64,000 nt of DNA, taken from Eupeodes corollae. Its lineage: Eukaryota > Arthropoda > Insecta > Diptera > Syrphidae. The notes beneath the pieces are model-generated. The model ran no database searches and was not told the DNA's origin. It was given only the letters and a program-made list of their open reading frames with translations. Every line of letters begins with the position of its first letter. Positions within the stretch are counted from its first letter, which is position 1. A program made the position numbers and the translations under genes. Shown here piece by piece: positions 52,901-64,000 of this stretch. The DNA is taken from the NCBI RefSeq assembly GCF_945859685.1, contig NW_026605856.1, forward strand, positions 1 to 64,000, given 5' to 3'.

Positions 52901-54532
52901 AGATCTATCATTATAGATATAGATGAGTCATTTTGGAGCATCCTGAAGGATTTTTGATGTTCTAGACGAAAATCAAATCACACCCAAAACCATCACCTGA
53001 TCCTTCCCAACCCCCAAAATCGATCAAGACTTCAAAATAGATACTTGACATGTACTAGAAAAAGATACTCCTAATCAAGATCTATCATTATAGATATAGA
53101 TGAGTCATTTTGGAGCATCCTGAAGGATTTTTGATGTTCTAGACGAAAATCAAATCACACCCAAAACCATCACCTGATCCTTCCCAACCACCAAAATCGA
53201 TCAAGACTTCAAAATAGATACTTGACATGTACTAGAAAAAGATACTCCTAATCAAGATCTATCATTATAGATATAGATGAGTCATTTTGGAGCATCCTGA
53301 AGGATTTTTGATGTTCTAGACGAAAATCAAATCACACCCAAAACCATCACCTGATCCTTCCCAACCCCCAAAATCGATCAAGACTTCAAAATAGATACTT
53401 GACATGTACTAGAAAAAGATACTCCTAATCAAGATCTATCATTATAGATATAGATGAGTCATTTTGGAGCATCCTGAAGGATTTTTGATGTTCTAGACGA
53501 AAATCAAATCACACCCAAAACCATCACCTGATCCTTCCCAACCCCCAAAATCGATCAAGACTTCAAAATAGATACTTGACATGTACTAGAAAAAGATACT
53601 CCTAATCAAGATCTATCATTATAGATATAGATGAGTCATTTTGGAGCATCCTGAAGGATTTTTGATGTTCTAGACGAAAATCAAATCACACCCAAAACCA
53701 TCACTTGATCCGTCCCAACCCCCAAAATCGATCAAGACTTCAAAATAGATACTTGACATGTACTAGAAAAAGATACTAATAATCAAGATCTATCATTATA
53801 GATATAGATGAGTCATTTTGGAGCATCCTGAAGGATTTTTGATGTTCTAGACGAAAATCAAATCACACCCAAAACCATCACCTGATCCTTCCCAACCCCC
53901 AAAATCGATCAAGACTTCAAAATAGATACTTGACATGTACTAGAAAAAGATACTCCTAATCAAGATCTATCATTATAGATATAGATGAGTCATTTTGGAG
54001 CATCCTGAAGGATTTTTGATGTTCTAGACGAAAATCAAATCACACCCAAAACCATCACCTGATCCTTCCCAACCCCCAAAATCGATCAAGACTTCAAAAT
54101 AGATACTTGACATGTACTAGAAAAAGATACTCCTAATCAAGATCTATCATTATAGATATAGATGAGTCATTTTGGAGCATCCTGAAGGATTTTTGATGTT
54201 CTAGACGAAAATCAAATCACACCCAAAACCATCACCTGATCCTTCCCAACCCCCAAAATCGATCAAGACTTCAAAATAGATACTTGACATGTACTAGAAA
54301 AAGATACTCCTAATCAAGATCTATCATTATAGATATAGATGAGTCATTTTGGAGCATCCTGAAGGATTTTTGATGTTCTAGACGAAAATCAAATCACACC
54401 CAAAACCATCACCTGATCCTTCCCAACCCCCAAAATCGATCAAGACTTCAAAATAGATACTTGACATGTACTAGAAAAAGATACTCCTAATCAAGATCTA
54501 TCATTATAGATATAGATGAGTCATTTTGGAGA
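49912..54532 (+). repeat. Shared variant GGAGAATCC at a 26-monomer spacing
   Basis: GGAGCATCC reads GGAGAATCC at 49,930 and 54,532, exactly 4,602 bp or 26 units apart, which is twice the 13-unit spacing found at 45.3-48.0 kb. Only one base is shared; the first copy also has TACAGATG at 49,911, which the second lacks. Between them the array is mostly clean, with scattered single changes such as AAAACGATAC (51,824). Confidence 0.4.
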
Positions 54533-56573
54533 ATCCTGAAGGATTTTTGATGTTCTAGACGAAAATCAAATCACACCCAAAACCATCACCTGATCCTTCC
54601 CAACCCCCAAAATCGATCAAGACTTCAAAATAGATACTTGACATGTACTAGAAAAAGATACTCCTAATCAAGATCTATCATTATAGATATAGATGAGTCA
54701 TTTTGGAGCATCCTGAAGGATTTTTGATGTTGTAGACGAAAATCAAATCACACCCAAAACCATCACCTGATCCTTCCCAACCCCCAAAATCGATCAAGAC
54801 TTCAAAATAGATACTTGACATTTACTAGAAAAAGATACTCCTAATCAAGATCTATCATTATAGATATAGATGAGTCATTTTGGAGCATCCTGAAGGATTT
54901 TTGATGTTCTAGACGAAAATCAAATCACACCCAAAACCATCACCTGATCCTTCCCAACCCCCAAAATCGATCAAGACTTCAAAATAGATACTTGACATGT
55001 ACTAGAAAAAGATATTCCTAATCAAGATCTATCATTATAGATATAGATGAGTCATTTTGGAGCATCCTGAAGGATTTTTGATGTTCTAGACGAAAATCAA
55101 ATCACACCCAAAACCATCACCTGATCCTTCCCAACCCCCAAAATCGATAAAGACTTCAAAATAGATACTTGACATGTACTAGAAAAAGATACTCCTAATC
55201 AAGATCTATCATTATAGATATAGATGAGTCATTTTGGAGCATCCTGAAGGATTTTTGATGTTCTAGACGAAAATCAAATCACACCCAAAACCATCACCTG
55301 ATCCTTCCCAACCCCCAAAATCGATCAAGACTTCAAAATAGATACTTGACATGTACTAGAAAAAGATACTCCTAATCAAGATCTATCATTATAGATATAG
55401 ATGAGTCATTTTTTAGCATCCTGAAGGATTTTTGATGTTCTAGACGAAAATCAAATCACACCCAAAACCATCACCTGATCCTTCCCAACCCCCAAAATCG
55501 ATCAAGACTTCAAAATAGATACTTGACATGTACTAGAAAAAGATACTCCTAATCAAGATCTATCATTATAGATATAGATGAGTCATTTTGGAGCATCCTG
55601 AAGGATTTTTGATGTTCTAGACGAAAATCAAATCACACCCAAAACCATCACCTGATCCTTCCCAACCCCCAAAATCGATCAAGACTTCAAAATAGATACT
55701 TGACATGTACTAGAAAAAGATACTCCTAATCAAGATCTATCATTATAGATATAGATGAGTCATTTTGGAGCATCCTGAAGGATTTTTGATGTTCTAGACG
55801 AAAATCAAATCACACCCAAAACCATCACCTGATCCTTCCCAACCCCCAAAATCGATCAAGACTTCAAAATAGATACTTGACATGTACTAGAAAAAGATAC
55901 TCCTAATCAAGATCTATCATTATAGATATAGATGAGTCATTTTGGAGCATCCTGAAGGATTTTTGATGTTCTAGACGAAAATCAAATCACACCCAAAACC
56001 ATCACCTGATCCTTCCCAACCCCCAAAATCGATCAAGACTTCAAAATAGATACTTGACATGTACTAGAAAAAGATACTCCTAATCAAGATCTATCATTAT
56101 AGATATAGATGAGTCATTTTGGAGCATCCTGAAGGATTTTTGATGTTCTAGACGAAAATCAAATCACACCCAAAACCATCACCTGATCCTTCCCAACCCC
56201 CAAAATCGATCAAGACTTCAAAATAGATACTTGACATGTACTAGAAAAAGATACTCCTAATCAAGATCTATCATTATAGATATAGATGAGTCATTTTGGA
56301 GCATCCTGAAGGATTTTTGATGTTCTAGACGAAAATCAAATCACACCCAAAACCATCACCTGATCATTCCCAACCCCCAAAATCGATCAAGACTTCAAAA
56401 TAGATACTTGACATGTACTAGAAAAAGATACTGCTAATCAAGATCTATCATTATAGATATAGATGAGTCATTTTGGAGCATCCTGAAGGATTTTTGATGT
56501 TCTAGACGAAAATCAAATCACACCCAAAACCATCACCTGATCCTTCCCAACCCCCAAAATCGATCAAGACTTC

Positions 56574-56589
56574 AAAAAAAAATACTTGG
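56574..56589 (+). repeat. Clustered changes: nine-A run in one monomer
   Basis: TTCAAAATAGATACTTGAC has become TTC, nine A, then TACTTGGC: T to A, G to A, an extra A, and A to G at 56,589. Four changes within 16 bases in an array where most monomers have none is unusual and suggests one complex event or a local consensus error. The same monomer carries ACTGCTAAT (about 56,433) and the preceding one GATCATTCC (about 56,366). Confidence 0.85.
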
Positions 56590-59029
56590 CATGTACTAGA
56601 AAAAGATACTCCTAATCAAGATCTATCATTATAGATATAGATGAGTCATTTTGGAGCATCCTGAAGGATTTTTGATGTTCTAGACGAAAATCAAATCACA
56701 CCCAAAACCATCACCTGATCCTTCCCAACCCCCAAAATCGATCAAGACTTCAAAATAGATACTTGACATGTACTAGAAAAAGATACTCCTAATCAAGATC
56801 TATCATTATAGATATAGATGAGTCATTTTGGAGCATCCTGAAGGATTTTTGATGTTCTAGACGAAAATCAAATCACACCCAAAACCATCACCTGATCCTT
56901 CCCAACCCCCAAAATCGATCAAGACTTCAAAATAGATACTTGACATGTACTAGAAAAAGATACTCCTAATCAAGATCTATCATTATAGATATAGATGAGT
57001 CATTTTGGAGCATCCTGAAGGATTTTTGATGTTCTAGACGAAAATCAAATCACACCCAAAACCATCACCTGATCCTTCCCAACCCCCAAAATCGATCAAG
57101 ACTTCAAAATAGATACTTGACATGTACTAGAAAAAGATACTCCTAATCAAGATCTATCATTATAGATATAGATGAGTCATTTTGGAGCATCGTGAAGGAT
57201 TTTTGATGTTCTAGACGAAAATCAAATCACACCCAAAACCATCACCTGATCCTTCCCAACCCCCAAAATCGATCAAGACTTCAAAATAGATACTTGACAT
57301 GTACTAGAAAAAGATACTCCTAATCAAGATCTATCATTATAGATATAGATGAGTCATTTTGGAGCATCCTGAAGGATTTTTGATGTTCTAGACGAAAATC
57401 AAATCACACCCAAAACCATCACCTGATCCTTCCCAACCCCCAAAATCGATCAAGACTTCAAAATAGATACTTGACATGTACTAGAAAAAGATACTCCTAA
57501 TCAAGATCTATCATTATAGATATAGATGAGTCATTTTGGAGCATCCTGAAGGATTTTTGATGTTCTAGACGAAAATCAAATCACACCCAAAACCATCACC
57601 TGATCCTTCCCAACCCCCAAAATCGATCAAGACTTCAAAATAGATACTTGACATGTACTAGAAAAAGATACTCCTAATCAAGATCTATCATTATAGATAT
57701 AGATGAGTCATTTTGGAGCATCCTGAAGGATTTTTGATGTTCTAGACGAAAATCAAATCACACCCAAAACCATCACCTGATCCTTCCCAACCCCCAAAAT
57801 CGATCAAGACTTCAAAATAGATACTTGACATGTACTAGAAAAAGATACTCCTAATCAAGATCTATCATTATAGATATAGATGAGTCATTTTGGAGCATCC
57901 TGAAGGATTTTTGATGTTCTAGACGAAAATCAAATCACACCCAAAACCATCACCTGATCCTTCCCAACCCCCAAAATCGATCAAGACTTCAAAATAGATA
58001 CTTGACATGTACTAGAAAAAGATACTCCTAATCAAGATCTATCATTATAGATATAGATGAGTCATTTTGGAGCATCCTGAAGGATTTTTGATGTTCTAGA
58101 CGAAAATCAAATCACACCCAAAACCATCACCTGATCCTTCCCAACCCCCAAAATCGATCAAGACTTCAAAATAGATACTTGACATGTACTAGAAAAAGAT
58201 ACTCCTAATCAAGATCTATCATTATAGATATAGATGAGTCATTTTGGAGCATCCTGAAGGATTTTTGATGTTCTAGACGAAAATCAAATCACACCCAAAA
58301 CCATCACCTGATCCTTCCCAACCCCCAAAATCGATCAAGACTTCAAAATAGATACTTGACATGTACTAGAAAAAGATACTCCTAATCAAGATCTATCATT
58401 ATAGATATAGATGAGTCATTTTGGAGCATCCTGAAGGATTTTTGATGTTCTAGACGAAAATCAAATCACACCCAAAACCATCACCTGATCCTTCCCAACC
58501 CCCAAAATCGATCAAGACTTCAAAATAGATACTTGACATGTACTAGAAAAAGATACTCCTAATCAAGATCTATCATTATAGATATAGATGAGTCATTTTG
58601 GAGCATCCTGAAGGATTTTTGATGTTCTAGACGAAAATCAAATCACACCCAAAACCATCACCTGATCCTTCCCAACCCCCAAAATCGATCAAGACTTCAA
58701 AATAGATACTTGACATGTACTAGAAAAAGATACTCCTAATCAAGATCTATCATTATAGATATAGATGAGTCATTTTGGAGCATCCTGAAGGATTTTTGAT
58801 GTTCTAGACGAAAATCAAATCACACCCAAAACCATCACCTGATCCTTCCCAACCCCCAAAATCGATCAAGACTTCAAAATAGATACTTGACATGTACTAG
58901 AAAAAGATACTCCTAATCAAGATCTATCATTATAGATATAGATGAGTCATTTTGGAGCATCCTGAAGGATTTTTGATGTTCTAGACGAAAATCAAATCAC
59001 ACCCAAAACCATCACCTGATCCTTCCCAA

Positions 59030-59035
59030 CCCCCC
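59030..59035 (+). repeat. 1-bp homopolymer insertion (six C)
   Basis: The five-C run is six C long, giving a 178 bp unit. It ends a clean stretch that began after CGTGAAGG at 57,192. Confidence 0.8.
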
Positions 59036-59920
59036 AAAATCGATCAAGACTTCAAAATAGATACTTGACATGTACTAGAAAAAGATACTCCTAATCAAGA
59101 TCTATCATTATAGATATAGATGAGTCATTTTGGAGCATCCTGAAGGATTTTTGATGTTCTAGACGAAAATCAAATCACACCCAAAACCATCACCTGATCC
59201 TTCCCAACCCCCAAAATCGATCAAGACTTCAAAATAGATACTTGACATGTACTAGAAAAAGATACTCCTAATCAAGATCTATCATTATAGATATAGATGA
59301 GTCATTTTGGAGCATCCTGAAGGATTTTTGATGTTCTAGACGAAAATCAAATCACACCCAAAACCATCACCTGATCCTTCCCAACCCCCAAAATCGATCA
59401 AGACTTCAAAATAGATACTTGACATGTACTAGAAAAAGATACTCCTAATCAAGATCTATCATTATAGATATAGATGAGTCATTTTGGAGCATCCTGAAGG
59501 ATTTTTGATGTTCTAGACGAAAATCAAATCACACCCAAAACCATCACCTGATCCTTCCCAACCCCCAAAATCGATCAAGACTTCAAAATAGATACTTGAC
59601 ATGTACTAGAAAAAGATACTCCTAATCAAGATCTATCATTATAGATATAGATGAGTCATTTTGGAGCATCCTGAAGGATTTTTGATGTTCTAGACGAAAA
59701 TCAAATCACACCCAAAACCATCACCTGATCCTTCCCAACCCCCAAAATCGATCAAGACTTCAAAATAGATACTTGACATGTACTAGAAAAAGATACTCCT
59801 AATCAAGATCTATCATTATAGATATAGATGAGTCATTTTGGAGCATCCTGAAGGATTTTTGATGTTCTAGACGAAAATCAAATCACACCCAAAACCATCA
59901 CCTGATCCTTCCCAACCCCC

Positions 59921-59925
59921 AAAAA
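59921..59925 (+). repeat. 1-bp homopolymer insertion (five A before TCGAT)
   Basis: CCCCCAAAATCG has five A here. It lies in the monomer just before the cluster of variants at 59,995-60,251. Confidence 0.8.
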
Positions 59926-59994
59926 TCGATCAAGACTTCAAAATAGATACTTGACATGTACTAGAAAAAGATACTCCTAATCAAGATCTATCAT

Positions 59995-60086
59995 CATAGA
60001 TATAGATGAGTCATTTTGGAGCATCCTGAAGGATTTTTGATGTTCTAGACGAAAATCAAATCACACCCAAAACCATCACCTGATCT
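59995..60086 (+). repeat. 22-monomer segmental duplication, copy 1 (left marker pair)
   Basis: C at 59,995 (ATCATCATAG) and T at 60,086 (TGATCTTTCC) occur in the same monomer and both recur exactly 3,894 bp (22 x 177) downstream at the right edge. The monomers that follow here carry more changes: A at 60,111, C at 60,130, A at 60,222 and T at 60,251, so they predict what lies beyond the window. Confidence 0.85.
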
Positions 60087-61020
60087 TTCCCAACCCCCAA
60101 AATCGATCAAAACTTCAAAATAGATACTTCACATGTACTAGAAAAAGATACTCCTAATCAAGATCTATCATTATAGATATAGATGAGTCATTTTGGAGCA
60201 TCCTGAAGGATTTTTGATGTTATAGACGAAAATCAAATCACACCCAAAACTATCACCTGATCCTTCCCAACCCCCAAAATCGATCAAGACTTCAAAATAG
60301 ATACTTGACATGTACTAGAAAAAGATACTCCTAATCAAGATCTATCATTATAGATATAGATGAGTCATTTTGGAGCATCCTGAAGGATTTTTGATGTTCT
60401 AGACGAAAATCAAATCACACCCAAAACCATCACCTGATCCTTCCCAACCCCCAAAATCGATCAAGACTTCAAAATAGATACTTGACATGTACTAGAAAAA
60501 GATACTCCTAATCAAGATCTATCATTATAGATATAGATGAGTCATTTTGGAGCATCCTGAATTATTTTTGATGTTCTAGACGAAAATCAAATCACACCCA
60601 AAACCATCACCTGATCCTTCCCAACCCCCAAAATCGATCAAGACTTCAAAATAGATACTTGACATGTACTAGAAAAAGATACTCCTAATCAAGATCTATC
60701 ATTATAGATATAGATGAGTCATTTTGGAGCATCCTGAAGGATTTTTGATGTTCTAGACGAAAATCAAATCACACCCAAAACCATCACCTGATCCTACCCA
60801 ACCCCCAAAATCGATCAAGACTTCAAAATAGATACTTGACATGTACTAGAAAAAGATACTCCTAATCAAGATCTATCATTATAGATATAGATGAGTCATT
60901 TTGGAGCATCCTGAAGGATTTTTGATGTTCTAGACGAAAATCAAATCACACCCAAAACCATCACCTGATCCTTCCCAACCCCCAAAATCGATCAAGACTT
61001 CAAAATAAATACTTGACATG

Positions 61021-63888
61021 TACTAGAAAAAGATACTCCTAATCAAGATCTATCATTATAGATATAGATGAGTCATTTTGGAGCATCCTGAAGGATTTTT
61101 GATGTTCTAGACGAAAATCAAATCACACCCAAAACCATCACCTGATCCTTCCCAACCCCCAAAATCGATCAAGACTTCAAAATAGATACTTGACATGTAC
61201 TAGAAAAAGATACTCCTAATCAAGATCTATCATTATAGATATAGATGAGTCATTTTGGAGCATCCTGAAGGATTTTTGATGTTCTAGACGAAAATCAAAT
61301 CACACCCAAAACCATCACCTGATCCTTCCCAACCCCCAAAATCGATCAAGACTTCAAAATAGATACTTGACATGTACTAGAAAAAGATACTCCTAATCAA
61401 GATCTATCATTATAGATATAGATGAGTCATTTTGGAGCATCCTGAAGGATTTTTGATGTTCTAGACGAAAATCAAATCACACCCAAAACCATCACCTGAT
61501 CCTTCCCAACCCCCAAAATCGATCAAGACTTCAAAATAGATACTTGACATGTACTAGAAAAAGATACTCCTAATCAAGATCTATCATTATAGATATAGAT
61601 GAGTCATTTTGGAGCATCCTGAAGGATTTTTGATGTTCTAGACGAAAATCAAATCACACCCAAAACCATCACCTGATCCTTCCCAACCCCCAAAATCGAT
61701 CAAGACTTCAAAATAGATACTTGACATGTACTAGAAAAAGATACTCCTAATCAAGATCTATCATTATAGATATAGATGAGTCATTTTGGAGCATCCTGAA
61801 GGATTTTTGATGTTCTAGACGAAAATCAAATCACACCCAAAACCATCACCTGATCCTTCCCAACCCCCAAAATCGATCAAGACTTCAAAATAGATACTTG
61901 ACATGTACTAGAAAAAGATACTCCTAATCAAGATCTATCATTATAGATATAGATGAGTCATTTTGGAGCATCCTGAAGGATTTTTGATGTTCTAGACGAA
62001 AATCAAATCACACCCAAAACCATCACCTGATCCTTCCCAACCCCCAAAATCGATCAAGACTTCAAAATAGATACTTGACATGTACTAGAAAAAGATACTC
62101 CTAATCAAGATCTATCATTATAGATATAGATGAGTCATTTTGGAGCATCCTGAAGGATTTTTGATGTTCTAGACGAAAATCAAATCACACCCAAAACCAT
62201 CACCTGATCCTTCCCAACCCCCAAAATCGATCAAGACTTCAAAATAGATACTTGACATGTACTAGAAAAAGATACTCCTAATCAAGATCTATCATTATAG
62301 ATATAGATGAGTCATTTTGGAGCATCCTGAAGGATTTTTGATGTTCTAGACGAAAATCAAATCACACCCAAAACCATCACCTGATCCTTCCCAACCCCCA
62401 AAATCGATCAAGACTTCAAAATAGATACTTGACATGTACTAGAAAAAGATACTCCTAATCAAGATCTATCATTATAGATATAGATGAGTCATTTTGGAGC
62501 ATCCTGAAGGATTTTTGATGTTCTAGACGAAAATCAAATCACACCCAAAACCATCACCTGATCCTTCCCAACCCCCAAAATCGATCAAGACTTCAAAATA
62601 GATACTTGACATGTACTAGAAAAAGATACTCCTAATCAAGATCTATCATTATAGATATAGATGAGTCATTTTGGAGCATCCTGAAGGATTTTTGATGTTC
62701 TAGACGAAAATCAAATCACACCCAAAACCATCACCTGATCCTTCCCAACCCCCAAAATCGATCAAGACTTCAAAATAGATACTTGACATGTACTAGAAAA
62801 AGATACTCCTAATCAAGATCTATCATTATAGATATAGATGAGTCATTTTGGAGCATCCTGAAGGATTTTTGATGTTCTAGACGAAAATCAAATCACACCC
62901 AAAACCATCACCTGATCCTTCCCAACCCCCAAAATCGATCAAGACTTCAAAATAGATACTTGACATGTACTAGAAAAAGATACTCCTAATCAAGATCTAT
63001 CATTATAGATATAGATGAGTCATTTTGGAGCATCCTGAAGGATTTTTGATGTTCTAGACGAAAATCAAATCACACCCAAAACCATCACCTGATCCTTCCC
63101 AACCCCCAAAATCGATCAAGACTTCAAAATAGATACTTGACATGTACTAGAAAAAGATACTCCTAATCAAGATCTATCATTATAGATATAGATGAGTCAT
63201 TTTGGAGCATCCTGAAGGATTTTTGATGTTCTAGACGAAAATCAAATCACACCCAAAACCATCACCTGATCCTTCCCAACCCCCAAAATCGATCAAGACT
63301 TCAAAATAGATACTTGACATGTACTAGAAAAAGATACTCCTAATCAAGATCTATCATTATAGATATAGATGAGTCATTTTGGAGCATCCTGAAGGATTTT
63401 TGATGTTCTAGACGAAAATCAAATCACACCCAAAACCATCACCTGATCCTTCCCAACCCCCAAAATCGATCAAGACTTCAAAATAGATACTTGACATGTA
63501 CTAGAAAAAGATACTCCTAATCAAGATCTATCATTATAGATATAGATGAGTCATTTTGGAGCATCCTGAAGGATTTTTGATGTTCTAGACGAAAATCAAA
63601 TCACACCCAAAACCATCACCTGATCCTTCCCAACCCCCAAAATCGATCAAGACTTCAAAATAGATACTTGACATGTACTAGAAAAAGATACTCCTAATCA
63701 AGATCTATCATTATAGATATAGATGAGTCATTTTGGAGCATCCTGAAGGATTTTTGATGTTCTAGACGAAAATCAAATCACACCCAAAACCATCACCTGA
63801 TCCTTCCCAACCCCCAAAATCGATCAAGACTTCAAAATAGATACTTGACATGTACTAGAAAAAGATACTCCTAATCAAGATCTATCAT
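61021..63888 (+). repeat. Homogeneous run of about 16 identical monomers
   Basis: From just after AAAATAAATAC (61,008) to ATCATCATAG (63,889) I saw no variant position, about 2.9 kb. It lies inside the span of the 22-unit duplication. Checked by eye only. Confidence 0.75.
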
Positions 63889-63980
63889 CATAGATATAGA
63901 TGAGTCATTTTGGAGCATCCTGAAGGATTTTTGATGTTCTAGACGAAAATCAAATCACACCCAAAACCATCACCTGATCT
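63889..63980 (+). repeat. 22-monomer segmental duplication, copy 2 (cut by the window edge)
   Basis: Positions 63,889 and 63,980 carry the same two changes as 59,995 and 60,086. The window ends 20 bases later, inside the partial last monomer, so the rest of the second copy is not visible. Confidence 0.85.
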
Positions 63981-64000
63981 TTCCCAACCCCCAAAATCGA

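Larger units (their letters stand above)
1..64000 (+). repeat. 177-bp tandem satellite array, about 361.8 monomers, filling the window
   Basis: The sequence repeats with a 177 bp period from the first to the last base; the G that ends the AAAAAG start motif falls at 5, 182, 359 and so on to 63,864. Monomers are all in one orientation and most differ from each other at zero to two positions, so identity is roughly 99% by eye. The composition is about 36% GC with a strong excess of C over G on this strand (40 C, 23 G per monomer). Both ends of the array lie outside the window. Such length and uniformity are known only from eukaryotic satellite blocks, and the unit length fits one nucleosome plus linker. 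Whether it is centromeric cannot be read from the sequence. No inverted monomer, transposon or unique insert was seen, so no separate gene-free intervals need description. Confidence 0.99.

Noticed and set aside
1..64000. Possible repeat-encoded protein, because 177 is divisible by 3 and frames stay in register
   Set aside because: Every one of the six frames has stops in each consensus monomer; the longest forward open stretch is about 38 codons and lacks ATG.
1..64000. CRISPR array
   Set aside because: The units are contiguous with no unique spacers, the period is 177 bp, and no cas genes are present.
1..64000. Identity with Arabidopsis or Brassica centromere repeats or primate alpha satellite, suggested by the unit length
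   Set aside because: The sequence does not resemble those monomers as I know them; only the length is similar.
1..64000. Telomere or subtelomere repeats and retrotransposon insertions
   Set aside because: No TTTAGGG or TTAGGG tracts and no interruption of the 177 bp phase beyond the twelve small indels were found.

Overview
The whole 64 kb window is one uninterrupted head-to-tail satellite DNA array. The unit is 177 bp and about 36% GC (63 of 177 in the first monomer). Counting the conserved G of the AAAAAG start motif from position 5 to position 63,864 gives 361 complete units plus a partial unit at the right edge, about 361.8 monomers. Every monomer lies in the same orientation. I found no gene, RNA gene, transposon, telomere repeat or other unique sequence. 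All six reading frames carry stops in every monomer, so nothing here is coding. This is a eukaryotic genome, from a centromeric, pericentromeric, subtelomeric or other heterochromatic block resolved by long reads. A 177 bp unit is nucleosome-sized and in the range common for plant and animal centromere satellites. I do not recognise the family, so neither the species nor a centromeric role can be claimed.

The monomer has internal structure. It contains a degenerate repeat of itself (positions 14-37 against 140-161), a perfect 6-bp hairpin (21-36), a perfect GCN4/AP-1-type bZIP half-site pair ATGAGTCAT (41-49), a short dyad ATCCT-GA-AGGAT (58-69) with a nested longer pairing, a C-rich, G-poor half whose minus strand has several GG tracts, and BglII, XbaI, ClaI and PciI palindromes. 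No CENP-B box is present.

Layout: 1-13 kb is array with roughly one private variant per monomer, broken once by a truncated 137 bp monomer with filler-like sequence (2,833-2,969). In 14.1-24.0 kb shared variants recur at a 20-monomer offset (3,538 or 3,540 bp), which shows a higher-order or segmental duplication present twice over at least 17 monomers, with a shorter third occurrence. In 26.9-29.0 kb single-base homopolymer indels cluster. From 30.3 to 37.3 kb the array is almost invariant. At 45.3-48.0 kb a variant block is duplicated at 13 monomers. In 48-59 kb there are long clean runs with isolated variants. At 60.0 and 63.9 kb a variant pair recurs at 22 monomers, so another duplication runs off the right edge.

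The picture is of a young, strongly homogenised array evolving by unequal exchange or segmental amplification over several scales (1, 2, 4, 13, 20 and 22 units), without one fixed higher-order repeat. Net departure from perfect 177 bp phase over the window is -38 bp, fully accounted for by the twelve indels listed.
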